Made by a program: the position numbers and the translations under genes. Below are positions 48,808 through 61,323 of a stretch of DNA of 64,000 bases, piece by piece (within the stretch, counting starts at the first letter, position 1; every line of letters begins with the position of its first letter). A model generated the notes under the pieces. The model saw only the letters and a list, made by a program, of their open reading frames with translations, had not been told where the DNA came from and did not search any database. Origin of the DNA: Malurus cyaneus samueli. Taxonomy: Eukaryota > Chordata > Aves > Passeriformes > Maluridae. The stretch lies in contig CM019214.1 in NCBI GenBank assembly GCA_009741485.1, positions 4,388,980-4,452,979 on the forward strand. The letters are read 5' to 3'.

Positions 48808-49660
48808 ATAGAGGTCTCCCTCACTCAGTTTGCAGTGACACTGAGCTGGCGTGGAATGTTGATCTCCTGGAGGTCAAAGCCCTGCAGAGGGATCTGGACA
48901 GGCTGGATTGATGGCCAACTGCATGAGGCCAACGTGTCAAAGCTGAGTTCTGTGAAACATCCACAGGAATCTTCGCTTGGACAGAGTGGCTGGAGAGCCA
49001 AAGACCCTGGACCCTGGGGGTGCTGTGAAACAGCAGCTGAACATGAGCAGGTGTCCAGGCAAGAAGGCCAAAGGCACCTGGCCGATCAGAAATGGTGTGG
49101 CGGCAGGGTCAGGGCAGTGATTGTCCTCTGTAACTCTGCACTGATGAGAGCACTCACTCAATCCTTGGTTTGATTTTTTTTGGGCCTACACAAGAAAGCT
49201 TTGAGGGGCTGGGGATGTCCAGAGGGCAACAGAGATGGTGAAGGTCTGAGCACAAATGTGATGAGGAGCAGCTGAGGGAGCTGGGGGTGCTCAGCCTGGA
49301 GAAAAGGAGACTCAGAGGGACACCTTGGGGACCTCATCAACCTCTTCAAACACTTGAAGAGAGTTTGTAGTGATGTGGGGGTTGGTCTCTTCTCTCATAT
49401 AACGAGTGACAGAAGAGGAGGAAATGGCTTCAAGTTGTGCCAGGAGAGGTACAGACTGGATATCAGGAAAAAATCTGTAACTGAAAGGATTATCAAGCAG
49501 TTTGGCCAGGGAAGTGGTAGAGTCACTATCCTGAGGAATTAAAGACCTGTGGATGATGGGTTTTAGAGACGTGGTTTGTGGTAGACTTGTCAGTGTTAGG
49601 TAACTAGGACTCAATGTATTTAAGTGTCTTTTCCAAATGAAAAGAGTCCGTGATTCTATA
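48808..49660 (+). mobile_element. CR1 LINE, 5'-truncated, longest copy in the window
   Basis: Runs in order through the CR1 3' part: 'cactcagtttgcagtgacac', 'gagtggctggagagcc', 'cagctgaacatgagcag', 'aagaaggccaaaggcacctg', 'ctgagggagctgggggtgct', 'gagagtttgtagtgatgtgg', 'ggcttcaagttgtgccagga' and the tip 'tgattctata'. ORF2 is almost wholly missing. Bases 48,808-49,002 belong to the left arm and 49,135-49,660 to block A'; the element is continuous across that junction, which argues that this junction is genuine. The open frame at 48,751-49,173 is read-through of this non-coding tail. Confidence 0.9.
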
Positions 49661-51151
49661 TTCACAAAAAGTTTATTTACCAGATACTGCAGTGTTTCAG
49701 AATTTTTTTTCCCTGAACACATTTAGGCTGTATATTTTATGTTCTGGGAGGTGCAGGTAACAGATGAGGGCAGTGAGATAGGAGTTTTTCCTGGGATCAA
49801 TACAAGGAACTCTGATAAAACAAAATGGAAAGTAAACCCAGCATTCTTCTTGGTCAAGTGTTCGATGAGATAAATCAATAAAACAAACCCCAGTGCTTTC
49901 ATAAATATAAAACAGAAGAGAATGGGTAGTTTTAAATTAGGATTTTGAGATGTCTCAGAAAATTAACTTGAAGATTCTTTTCTTTGTAAGTGAAGCTGGA
50001 TAGACTGTATTGTCACAGAGAATGCACACAAGACAAAATACAGACCTGCAAATTCAGGCAAGCCTTCTGTAATTGCTGAGCAGTAACTGCCATCTGAAAA
50101 TTGCCAACATCATTATTTTCTGTTGGACCTTTCTTAGTGTTCATTCAAAAAATCCAAGGATTCAAGTTTGAGAAGTAGAGTCCTGTCCCAAGATTTCAGA
50201 GTTATGAACACTGTCTAAATAAACAAGGTAAATGAAGAAACTTTTCTTGAATTTTAGCAGAAAAACTGCTATTCCTGTTATCTCTGGCATTTGGAAATGC
50301 TCCACTGCTTTAACCAGAAATGGTGAAGCACTGACCAAACAAGAAGGCACTGAGTGAACAGGTTTGTAAAGCAATGATTGTCTTTGAATTTGAGAAATTC
50401 ACAGTTAAAAGAAAAAAAAAAAAAGTAAATTAAAACTTCTCTGGCCGCAATTGCACAACTGAAATAATAGGTCTTGCATGTAGTACCATTCTGAGAGACA
50501 GAGTAAGAATTCAGAAAGGAAGGATGAACTTGAAGACACACAAGTTGTGAAGCTACTAGGAAGAGTGAAGATAGGGAAACCGAAGTGAAATGGGACATTA
50601 AAGGATAGACAAGGAAAGAAGATAGAAGACAAAGAACTTTGACAAATGATAGTGGAAAGGAATGTTATTTCCTTCTGGCCAATATGGAGAATCATAGCTC
50701 ATATCTCCTACAATTTCTGACAACTGACATCTGAAGCAAATGCATGACATGTTTCATAAGCCATATTTTGGTCAAATTTCCAGGGTTCTGATCAAATCTT
50801 CGGAAAGGGACTTATTTATTTTTTTCTGAGTTCAGGCTGTTGTTTTGGACTAAAAATCTATAGATATTCTTCCAAAATGGCAGAACTTAAAATTTCACCA
50901 AATTAAGCATTATTGAATTTTCAGATTAATCTCAGCAGCTAGAACCTCTCGAGAAAGTGGTGCAAGATTTTTTGTGTAGTGATATGTGGTTTTAATTATT
51001 TTCTTGGGAAAATTATAATCTTCAAGTCCTATAAACTGAAAGTTTTCAAAGCTCTAGAGAGAAAAAATGATTCCATGATTTCAACGGAGCACCAACATAC
51101 GTTGTGAAAATTGCTTCTCTGTGACAGCACTGAAAATAACATGGAAATCTT
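49003..51151. other. Centre of the large inverted repeat
   Basis: 2,149 bases between the arms, not self-complementary. They hold the rest of the CR1 (to 49,660), then block A' to about 50,821. The last ~330 bases (50,822-51,151) have no clear partner, though faint similarity to the noisy stretch before 30,955 is visible (for example around 30,858 and 50,870). Confidence 0.85.
49135..50821 (-). repeat. Inverted repeat, block A' (cleaner copy of block A)
   Basis: Reverse complement of 30,955-32,674. This copy keeps longer unbroken agreement with the CR1 pattern (for example 'cttgaagagagtttgtagtg' and 'ggaaatggcttcaagttgtg'), so it is the more accurate of the two. The frames at 50,162-50,695 on the minus strand mirror those at 31,094-31,539 but with frameshifts, confirming that neither set is coding. 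Confidence 0.9.
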
Positions 51152-51355
51152 TTTGGCTCTCCAGCCACTCTGTCCAAGCCTGAAGACTTTCCTGTGGATG
51201 TTTCACAGAACTCAGCACTTTGACACGTTGAGCCTCATGCAGTTGGCCCATCAATCCAGCCTGTCCAGATCCCTCTGCAGGGCTTTTGACTCTCCAGGAG
51301 ATCAACATTCCACGCCAGCTCAGTGTCACCTGCAAACTGAGTGAGGGAGACCTCT
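51152..51355 (-). mobile_element. CR1 fragment cut at the right arm's inner edge
   Basis: Complement of 48,808-49,002. It stops abruptly at 51,152, inside 'ctggagagccaaa', where the full element would continue. Three places fit CR1 better here than in the left arm: 'gatgggccaact', 'catgaggctcaac' and 'aaagtgctgag', each with a base missing from the left copy. Confidence 0.9.
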
Positions 51356-53044
51356 ATTCCTGCTGGAAAAAAACAGCTCTGAAAATATAAGCATTGAAAA
51401 AAATGGGGATGAACAAAATCTATGTCTATTTTGAGACTGGCACTCCTGTAAATAAGCTTTTGACAAGTCCTGTCTGAAAGGTGAGTCTGTGAGTTTGGCT
51501 GCCATAAAATATCTGTTATTCATAATCAACAACATTGATCTCTATGATTGTAGATTTTTGTTCTTTTGGCAGGAGTTATGTTTTCTTCATTCCACATTAT
51601 ATGAAATACAGCTTGTGTGCAGAATTACTCTGTAACATTTAAACTGACAAGCTTCAGTATATTTGAACTGAGATAATTTGAGATGAAGCAGGGTAAATGG
51701 GGACAGAATTCACTGGCACATAATGATTTGATTTGGGTCCTAAGAATTAGAGGCTTCACCTCAGGCTTCAACCTTGTCATTATTAATTTGTGAGAAATTC
51801 CTAACCATCCAGTCATTACTCTTGTTTTGCAGAAGTATTGTAATGTGGTTTTGCTTGTGTTTTGTGGGCCTTTTTATGTGAGTTTTACAGAGTTTCTGTA
51901 TGGGATTTTGTCAGTCAGTTCATACCTCTAATAAATAACTTGAAAAGTCATGAAAAATCTCCTTATAAAATTAAGTTGAATTTATTCCCACAACACAGAA
52001 TCCTTCTGGCAGTATTGCCCTCGACAGTGGTGGTTTTCTAGACCTTTAATTTGCCATACCCTTGGTCTTCTGCCAACAATTTGACTTATTTAAAAATGTG
52101 GGACCTCCTTTCTGGGACTCTTCAAGGTTCATCTGTGCCACAGAATTTAGTGGTGCAACATCAGAGGGTTGGATTTTTGCATTCCTTTGAATTAAACCAG
52201 ATCTTTCTTTTACTTAGAAGCTGTGATCTAAATACTGTCCCGTTGATCTTATAGTAAAGCCTACTTTGGAGAGGCATCAGAGGACAGTTAAGTGCTACCA
52301 AACAGAAGTTTAGTTTTAACTTTTTGATAATATTTCTAATGTAAGATATCACAGAAAATGTCCCATTGTGTCAACATTGGAGAGATTTATGGCATATTTT
52401 TCAAGTACAATTCAGGAGAATTCAGAAATACTGGATTATCTGCACATTTAGTCATCAGATCATGCTGGATATAATTTGGACAAAAAGTATGATAGTCCCA
52501 GGTGTTAGCATAGATGTCCTCATTTAAATGAAAACTTCCTTTATTCAGAAACCTATGAACTGTTTCTGTAGAGCTAAGTAAAATCCTCAAGATTCAGACT
52601 AAGAATAATAAAATCGCAAAAAAAAATCTGCCACCAGAGGTCAGAACAAGAAAATACAGAGATGGAAAAATTAAGCTAAGTGCAAGTATTCTGGATTTTC
52701 TTAGGGAGCTCTCCTGAACACCATATTTTCAACAGTTTGAAAATGATGTAGCAAAGTTTCAAGTGTGTTTATATTAGACTCTTTTTCAAGAGTTTGTATT
52801 GTCAAAAATGTTAGTACTCTCATGAGTATGTGATAAATTGTAGTGGGCCTAGTTTGCAATATATCAGAGCTTTTAATCTATTTTATTTCACACACTCACT
52901 CATTTGGTTTCTCCTAGAGATGAGCTCATGAAAGAGAGGTTTTTGCTGGTCCAGACTTTAGATTGAGCTCTGCCACTGCTTTGCATTTGCAAATGTTGGA
53001 CATCATTGGCCAGAATTCTTGGTCATACCCTGCTACTTCTCTCC

Positions 53045-53325
53045 ACATATCTTGCTGTCCACCATCAACAGGACGTGAGGAAATGCTATGAATCTGCATC
53101 AGGGGAAGTTCAGACTGGATATGAGGAAAGGGCTCTTCACTGAGAGGATGGTCAGTGAGTGGAACAGGCTCCCACTGAAGGTCGTAGCACCAAGCCTGTA
53201 AGAGTTCAAGCAGAGTGTGGATGTTGCTCTTTGTCACATGATTTAATTTTAGGTGGTCCTGTGAGGAGCAGGGACGTCGAATCAACCCATCCCAATTTGA
53301 GATATTCTGTGATTCTCTGATCTAC
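53045..53325 (+). mobile_element. CR1 LINE 3' fragment (right arm)
   Basis: Mirror of 46,719-46,985. It ends in 'gatattctgtgattctctga', the CR1 tip. 'ggctcttcactgagaggatg' and 'gtggaacaggctcccactga' are the diagnostic CR1 3' phrases. Confidence 0.82.
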
Positions 53326-53738
53326 AGAATCTCTCCATCCTTCCAGGATCTTTCTTCTAGCCAGTACCTTTTCCACCTTATTTCCAAATCCCATTCTGTT
53401 TCCTGACAGAATTCTTTTCAGGATGCTTCTTTTCATCAGCAGGTGGTCTTTGCAGAACCAGGAGACCCCAGTTTTCCCAGGCTAAACAGAAACAGCAGAA
53501 GCACAACTCATGATCAGCCTCACCAGGAGTGTTCCTGCCTTCTGCCTCTTCAGTAATGGAGGATTTGGAGCATGCTAAACCACGTCTAGACCATTTATTA
53601 GCAAAACTTACAACCAGTCCCAGTTGCTCAATTCTAGCAAGTTGCAGGATTCAGCACAGGGTGCTCAGAAATGCAATTTCAGACTTTCAGCTGCCTCTGC
53701 TCCACACTCTTTTCCACAGTGATCTAATCCCTGTACAT

Positions 53739-54370
53739 GTTCCCCCCTGTTCGCATTCACTAATGAAATTGTTTCTTTTCCACTTCTAATGGCTGAGGAC
53801 AATTCTTTAGTTTGTCATACTGTTGCCTTGAAAGGCCAGTTTTTAATAATGACACAGACACGGTTAAGGGGATAAACAGGGGTTTACCTCGGTATTTGGG
53901 ATCCCAGGTGCACAACTTGATGGCAGAATGCACACCCGTGTACAGCACAGGTACAAGTTTTATAGGTTTCAGGAATTAGCATATCTATCTAGGATTCCCC
54001 AATAAGATACAAGTTTTATAGGTTTCAGGAATTAGCATATCTATCTAGGATTCCCCAATAAAAAACTTAACAAATGACTATGACCCCCTATTCTAAGAAT
54101 CCCCCCAGATGAGGCCAGAGCCCAGTTTACACAAGATGTTCGACAGAAGGCTTCACCCAAGCTAGCTCGAGTTTAGATAGCACAGGGCACATGAGCCCTT
54201 TCGAGATGTTTGGTCTCTCTGCCCAGCAGAACTCCTAAACTGAGCTGGAATATCACTCAGGAATTACAAACATGTGGCTAAGGGTACAGGGGACACATAG
54301 AAGGGTACAGAAAGTGTAAAAAGGAAAAGCAAAAATCATCAGGCATCAATACAAAGCAAGTACTGATTGA
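53739..54370 (-). mobile_element. Possible ERV LTR and primer-binding site (right arm copy)
   Basis: Mirror of 45,770-46,320, with the same caveats. The primer-binding-site-like sequence is the complement of 53,739-53,760. This copy carries an internal 56-bp tandem duplication. Confidence 0.33.
53952..54063 (+). repeat. 56-bp tandem duplication, right arm only
   Basis: The unit starting 'tacaagttttataggtttca' lies at 53,952-54,007 and again at 54,008-54,063, practically identical. The left arm has it once (complement at about 46,057-46,112). Confidence 0.92.
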
Positions 54371-57300
54371 CTTTCCCATCCCTTTTTAATTATCACATTT
54401 AATTTACCTTTAAAACATATTAAACAAACCTGTATTTTTTCATGTAAAACTTTTTCAACTAGAATTTTTTTACATAAAATAGCTGTAAAGCTTGTTTAAA
54501 CAAAGGAACACTGGAAATACAAAATGGAATTTCCCATGTCAACTGTTAGTGTGCTCCTTGCTGACTAATAAGAAAGGGTAATATGTTATTCGGAGAGTAA
54601 AAGTTCCTAGAAAAAAAATCTTATATTCAGAAATATATTGATTTAATCTAGTAACTCTTGAATAAATTGATAAAAATCTCATGATCCTAAATAACCTAAA
54701 CTGGTTGGAAATATTAGGAACAAAACTGTTTTCTAGTGAGTGAACTTGGTTTGCATTACTAAAGTGGAGGTTTCTAGTTTGTTTTTGAGGTTTTTTTACT
54801 ATTAGAAACATGGGATTTATACCAGTCATTTCCTGATAAAATTGTTGATGAATATATTTTTGATCAAATGCACACAACTGTACATATTTTCAATAACACC
54901 CTTTTACCTTGACTATTTTTTATAGGTTACTTTTAGGTGCTTTTAACTTGCCTCAGTGCTATTTTAAGTTCCATTTGGATTGTTTTTTAAGAGCTCACTT
55001 ACCAAGAGTTCTTAATTTCAAAGTTGAAAGCTGAACAGAGATAAATAACTGGCTTAAAAAAAAAAAAAAAAAAGAAAGAAAAAAAAAAGAAGCTGTTTAA
55101 ACAATTCTAGACCTGTATGAAATCTGTACTGCCAAATTTAAGACCTTATTAATATGAGTGAGAGGATTCACTTGAAAAAACCACACTGAATTCTACAGTT
55201 TTGAGTATTTTTTACCTCTCTTGCTTTTGAAAGAGACCTGTTTCTGTGGTGATTAACTGGCTAAGGCCTTCAATAAGATGTAAAGTATGTATAATATTTA
55301 AATGGTCTTTTAAGAAATTTTGTGCCACTGAGTCTCTTGAACATGAAGTATGTGCATGGGATGTTAAAGATGGATGTAGATACAGCAAATAAGGATGCAT
55401 ATTTCATTTAAAATGTCCATAATGTGTTACTTAGTAAATTTTGATCCCCCTCTTGGCCTGTGGAGTTTAGGCAACAGTGCAGAATTGCTGGTACAGCAGG
55501 GGCTTTGATGCAAAGGAAGGGCTGGGTAAAGTGTAGGACACAATGTTAACGAAAATCTTTACTGGTAAACAGACCAGTGTTCATTTTTTCATAGTCTGAG
55601 GGCTGAAATTGAAGTAATTTGAGGATTTGTGCAATTTAAAGTCATTATGCATCTCTATTTCAGACACTTAAGAGAGGCCTTTCACTTTATGCACACACAA
55701 AGAGTGAATTTAGTCTGAGACTGAGAAAGCAAGCAATTTACTCTTTGCACTCTTTCATTACACCTAGTTAAACTTTTGAAATGCAAAAAAAGGATATAAA
55801 ACTCATCTTTTGAAAAACTTCTCAAATCAGCCGGACAGCTTAGCACACAAAAGCAGTTTAAAGTATTTTTTTCTAGAGATGAAATTATAGCATCATTCTA
55901 AATAGTGTTGTTAGAATTTTGCTCATCTCTGTATAGAGGTGAAGTTCTCAATAGTATGATGAACTTTTACTTCGTAATTTCAGATAGTATTACTTTATTT
56001 TGAAACTTATTTTATTAAGAATTTTATTAAGAATTTTATTACTGATTAATTTATCTAGATTTGACATTAATAAAACTAAAAAGCCAGCAAAGATTAGCTT
56101 GTCTGTTTTATATGCTAATCATATTTTTGTGCGTTCAGATGAGAATTATCACTTACACCAGAAAAAAACCCCAAAAGCCTAACCCAAAAAAACCTGCAAT
56201 GTTGATGTAGCAGCAGCAGCACATTTTATTTATGTGCTCAGGAATAGGAGAGAAAGTTTAGTTCAGAGCCTCCTCTTTCTCTTTGCTGGGTCTCATGACC
56301 AAGAGAAGCTTCCTTGAACCGAGCAGTTTCCTTTCCTCTTTCTCTGATTTTCTGTGCAGTTTCAGATGATACATTAATTTTAACATATAATGGCTTTCAG
56401 AGGATTACCTGTTGTGTTGGTTAAATACATATGAATATGGTGAAAACATTTAAGTTTTACATACTCTGCTTTCCTTGAGTTTTAATTACCTTTTATATTA
56501 CTTTTTTTTAAATACTTTTTGTATAATTTGACTAAATTTCCTCTCCTGTCTCACACCATCACATGGCTGAATTCTATTCTGCTAAAATAACAGTGAAGAG
56601 GATTTTTAATGAAGATAGCTTCAAGAAATATGTGCAGGATATGCATTGTGCCCTTAAAATGCCTGTGCCCAAGTAGCTCTAAATTTGAGGAAATAGCTTA
56701 TTTTTTTACTCTTTTAGAAAGTGTCAAGACTTTGGTGGAGAAAACCTTTGTGCCCCAGGTGCATATTATACTCTTCATGGTAAAATCTAAAATATTTTTG
56801 GTGCTTAACCAGTGGTTCTATGGATTTTGAGGAGAGAATGAGCAGTTAATTCCCACTCCCCTGCAGAGCCAGTGAGAGTTTCTGCTTCCTGAATGTCCTT
56901 TTGCCCAAATCACTGCTCTGTGAGACAGCAGATGACCTTTGGAAAGGCAGGATTTGCTTATCTCCACTGATCATGAAATTCCTGCTTTCTTTCTCTCCCC
57001 ATTGATTTTGATGCAATAGAAGCTCTGTCTTTAATGCTTGTGTAGAAGACTCTTCCTCTAAGATATTGCAGTGTTTTAATTTTGGTGGGCTTGAACACAC
57101 TTCAGATCAATGCAGAGAAAAGAAAATATTCATAGTTTTTCCATGTTTATTTCCTACAGCAATGTGTCTCTATATAGAGTAGTATTAAAGTATTTTGCTT
57201 TAGTTTTCTAAAATTATAAGTAATCTAAGGAATATTATTAATGCACGTGTGTTAGACTGTGGTGATCAGTTAACGAAGGGAAGAAGAAAGAAATAATAGC

Positions 57301-57503
57301 TCTTAAAACAATACATATGTGGGGAGGGTAACAAATAATTTTTTAGATGTTCAGGCTTTATTTAGAAATTCCAAACCTGAAAGCATAATAGCATGTAGCA
57401 AAAATAAGAACTTCAAAAATATCAAAATTATGGAATAATATGTTTTTTGGACAGAAAGGATTTGTTTGGTTAGAACTTCGTTTCGCTGTTGCAAAGGACT
57501 TAC

Positions 57504-57523
57504 ATATATATATATATATATAT
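57504..57523. repeat. AT dinucleotide microsatellite
   Basis: Partner of 42,594-42,613. Confidence 0.95.
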
Positions 57524-60500
57524 GGAATTAATAATTCTTAAAAATTGAAAAGGAAATTTTAGTTGTTTGATAGTGATGTCATTAGAGTGGAAACATTAAT
57601 GAACTGTCTAATGTTTATGCAGGCAGTATTCCAGGTTCATATTTTCCTACCTTCTTTATTTCTACTGTAATCTTTCCAGATTTGTTTCTCTCTTTGGTAT
57701 TTGCATCCTGCCTAACATAACAATATTTGCAGCTTCTACCAAAAGTGCTTTTTATCTTTGTTTGAACAAAATGACAATTGACTTATGAACGGTTGTCCCA
57801 ATATATTGTTTGTGTCAGCTTCTGAATTGCCAAATCTTACGTACTAAGGTTGATATTTCTTCACTCCAGAAGTATGTAAAATATTTTCCTAACTTTCTTT
57901 TCTGGAGAACGTGTTCTGCCTCCTAGTTTGAAGTGGTTTATGCTTTGTTTGGTGGAGAACACATATCAATTTTGCTTCTATATTTTTTTGCAAAAATAAA
58001 GCAAGTCTAATATAGATTTTTCTCTGTTTTGTATTCTAACACTTTGCTTCTGGAGTAACAACAACAGAATTTTAAAAATAATTCTATTGTCTCTCAGAAA
58101 CAAACACAAAACATAAATCAGAAAAGGGTGAAGGGGATGAGGGAAGAGAGAGCAGAGAAAAGGAGTTCTAAAAATTCTTTTATAAAATAATAAACCCCAT
58201 CATGCACACACTGATTGTGTCAGGAGCATCACAAATGGAGAGCAGCAACTTCAGGTGCAAGTCAAAGGCCATCAGTGAGGCAAAGGAAGGATGAGATGAA
58301 AAAGGCATTTGACTGTCTCTTACAGGATTAATAAAGGTGGCACATTTCCTGTGTGCCTCCCAAATTTTTGTCATTTGTGCTGAGGTGATTTTCTCTTCAG
58401 CACAGCCTGTTTCATACATTTAACAAATGAACTTCATTGTTGAAGTGCTAGACATGTAAAAAGAGAGTGACACTATTGTTACTAATTTTGGTTTTTCCTT
58501 TCTGTATTGACTAAGGAAAAGAGCTTTTTTTTTTTTTGTTTTATATGTGTGTTTTAGGGGAAGTCCAATGTTCCTGTGCTGAGCATTTGTTAACTAGGGA
58601 CAACTTGTTGACTTTGAATTTAACAGTAGGATCAAAAAATAAAGGTTCTACATAATTTTTTCCATTCTGAAAAGTATTGAGATGTGATCACAATAAATGG
58701 TTACATGGTTGTGTAGGTTTTTCCATTTGAATTTACAAAATTAATAAGTAGAAATCCACAGCAAAGTATGTGTTTTATGTTACTCCAGACTCTCAATGTC
58801 ATTATGTTCAGTATGATTAAATTTTTAAAAGTGTCCTCTAGTCTATTTATAATTGACCACTCCTTTCCAGAATACATTGTTTCTGTCCAGTATCTCTGGT
58901 CTTAAAAATTGCCTTAATTATTTCTCATTTATTTCTATTCACACTCTTAATAACTCTGCTCATGTATCATCTCTGTGTCACCAAGGAAATGCTTTCTCTG
59001 TTATGCCACGCTGTCTTTTGCTACCTCTAGCTTTTTCCTGTTCTCCTGTCTCTTTTAAATTCAGTCTCAAAATCATTCTCTTCTTCAGTGATGGCTTAAG
59101 CTAAGTTTCAACAACTCATTCATGTTCAGCCTCCTAATTTTCCCAGTTTTAACTTTTCTTTCACTGTATGGCCTTGTTCCTGGCTTTTTTTTCCCCCCGT
59201 TTTCTGTGAATATGCATGATGGCTACTACAATGAATATGGTATTTAACACCTACAGCTTAGTCATATACTATGATATTTTAGTGAATATGAGTGCATTTT
59301 CATATGATATGTGGAAGGATAATATTGCTTGACAAAATTTAAGCTGTAAAGAACCTGTAATTCTTTACTGCTGCAAAAACAATATCAAGCAAAAGTATTT
59401 TATGAAATATATGGGGATTCTGTTTCAACATTCTGGTAATCATTTGAAGACCTTAAACAGTTAATCTGTTTCTAGAATAATGTATTATAAATAAATAAAT
59501 TACTCTCAATATGTATGCAATTCCAGAAGTAAGAAATAGCTTTTTGCTGGGTCTCAACAGGAAAGGGGGAAGAGGAAAATGAAAACAAATATTGAGAAAA
59601 AGACCAGTAAAGGTAGAGAAGAATATGGCTTCAAAACAGTTCAGTTATAGTATATTTTTTAAACTGAAAATTTCAGTGTGTTAGGAATCTGGCAGCTACA
59701 AAACTACATATTAGTCGTACTGTATTATTTTACTGTATTATTGTCTCTGTAATGAGAATTTAGAAACTTGTAAGTCACTGTTTCATGCCTTCCTCATTAG
59801 TAATTGTGTCTGACTGCAGAAACAATGTTCTCACTCACTCACTTGCCACTGATTTGTGGCTCAGAAATTTCCTGGACTGTAGTTGGCATCTTTTTTATTT
59901 AAAAGTCTGCAGTAGATTTTTATCCTGTTCTTCCATCCAGTTGCTGTTCCCTGTAAGCAGTTAGAAAAGATTTCTATACAGCTTTCAGTATTCTAGGAGG
60001 ACTTCTTGGTAGTTCCTATTCTTATCTTTTGGAAATATTTTAATATTTTCTATATTAATATCCAATTTATAAACTTGAAGCTCTGCATTCAGAAGAGGAG
60101 AAAAAACCCCATTGTGAGATGATTGGTTATCATTTTGAGTGATTCACAGCTTTTGAGTTATTATTCAGAACATGTGGCTACAAGCAAGGTAGTTACACTA
60201 CAGAATTATTTAAAAAAAATTAAATCACTTGAGCTTCTTCTGTAACAGCCTTTTGGTTAGTTTTTAATTTTAAATTGAAAATACATTTATTGCAGTGGTT
60301 TCCATTGAAGAAGGAGAGTCTCTTTAATAGAAGCTGAAATATATTTAGGGAGAGTTTAAATGCAATATGGACAAACTGTATCAGAGCCATGAATGGGATA
60401 TTCAGCCTATTCAAACAAATGTCGCTATCTAAGATTTTAGATGACTTTGCAAAACCACCTATTTTAATAATTCCTTCCAACTCCAACAGCACATAATGTT

Positions 60501-61295
60501 GTTGAATGCTCTAAGATCTCCAGGATCTCAACCTTAACTTCACAGAAACTATGTCCACTAATTGCCTCTTGCCCCAAATCTTTATTTCTCAAAAGAAAAA
60601 TTTATCCTAGAGATGTCTTGTAGTTAATTACTGTGGGTGTTGATGCTTTTGAAGACATTTAGATACTGCACTAGGTGAATGTATAGAAAAAGTTTTGAAG
60701 TGAAAAATTCTTATTGAGAAGAGTGGAGATTTTTGTATGGCATGGGATAACACAGATTTTGCTGTCAGGAGTAATAGAAGAGAGAGAGAATAGGGGAAAA
60801 AAAAAAGAAAGAAGTGATAGCAACTGAACAGGATGCCTGAGAGAGAAGGTTTCTTTTCTTCCAGAATGATGGAACCACATATATACATTTTATTAGTTTT
60901 TTTAACTATACAGGTAGAATACACAGTGAGTAATGTGAAAATGAAAAAAAAAAACAAAAAAAAAAGAACTTAGATTTTTCTTTTTTTTTTTTTTTACTTT
61001 TTACTCTTGACCTGCCTGTCTGTATCTTAATTTGAAATCTCCATTTGTATTTTAGCAGGACACCTTTTGATTTATTTTTCTGAATTTTCTTTGCAGAGAG
61101 AAGAGAGTTCAGTCTTTATTTCTGTTCAGTCTCCTGTATGCATGCTAAAGAAATAATTCAGTAGAGTTTTGGACATGTTTTGCATTCTCTTGGCTGGACT
61201 TAATTTGCCTGCTCCATTCAGGTTTTCTGTTTATGCATTTAATATTTTTCCTCCACATTGAGATTTGAGAAACAATTTAGAATATAGGGCATTTC

Positions 61296-61323
61296 ATAGA
61301 ATGGTTTAGGCTAGAAGGGATGC
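61296..61323 (-). mobile_element. CR1 3' tip (right arm)
   Basis: 'catagaatggtttaggctag' followed by 'aagggatgc', the complement of the left-arm copy at 38,895-38,926. Confidence 0.45.

Larger units (their letters stand above)
36313..49002 (+). repeat. Left arm (B) of the large inverted repeat
   Basis: Reverse complement of 51,152-64,000. Anchors: 36,468-36,487 pairs with 63,818-63,837; 39,361-39,380 with 60,859-60,878; 42,621-42,640 with 57,477-57,496; 48,991-49,002 with 51,152-51,163. The left+right coordinate sum moves from 100,154-100,158 (inner) to 100,117, 100,239 and 100,305 (outer), so this arm loses many single bases relative to its partner despite carrying two larger insertions. 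Its outer limit is set only by the end of the window. It contains no exon; the longest frame (41,861-42,349, minus strand, 162 codons) is broken in the partner arm. Confidence 0.95.

Noticed and set aside
48751..49173. 140-codon plus-strand open frame
   Set aside because: Lies over the non-coding 3' part of a CR1 LINE; the translation resembles no CR1 protein.
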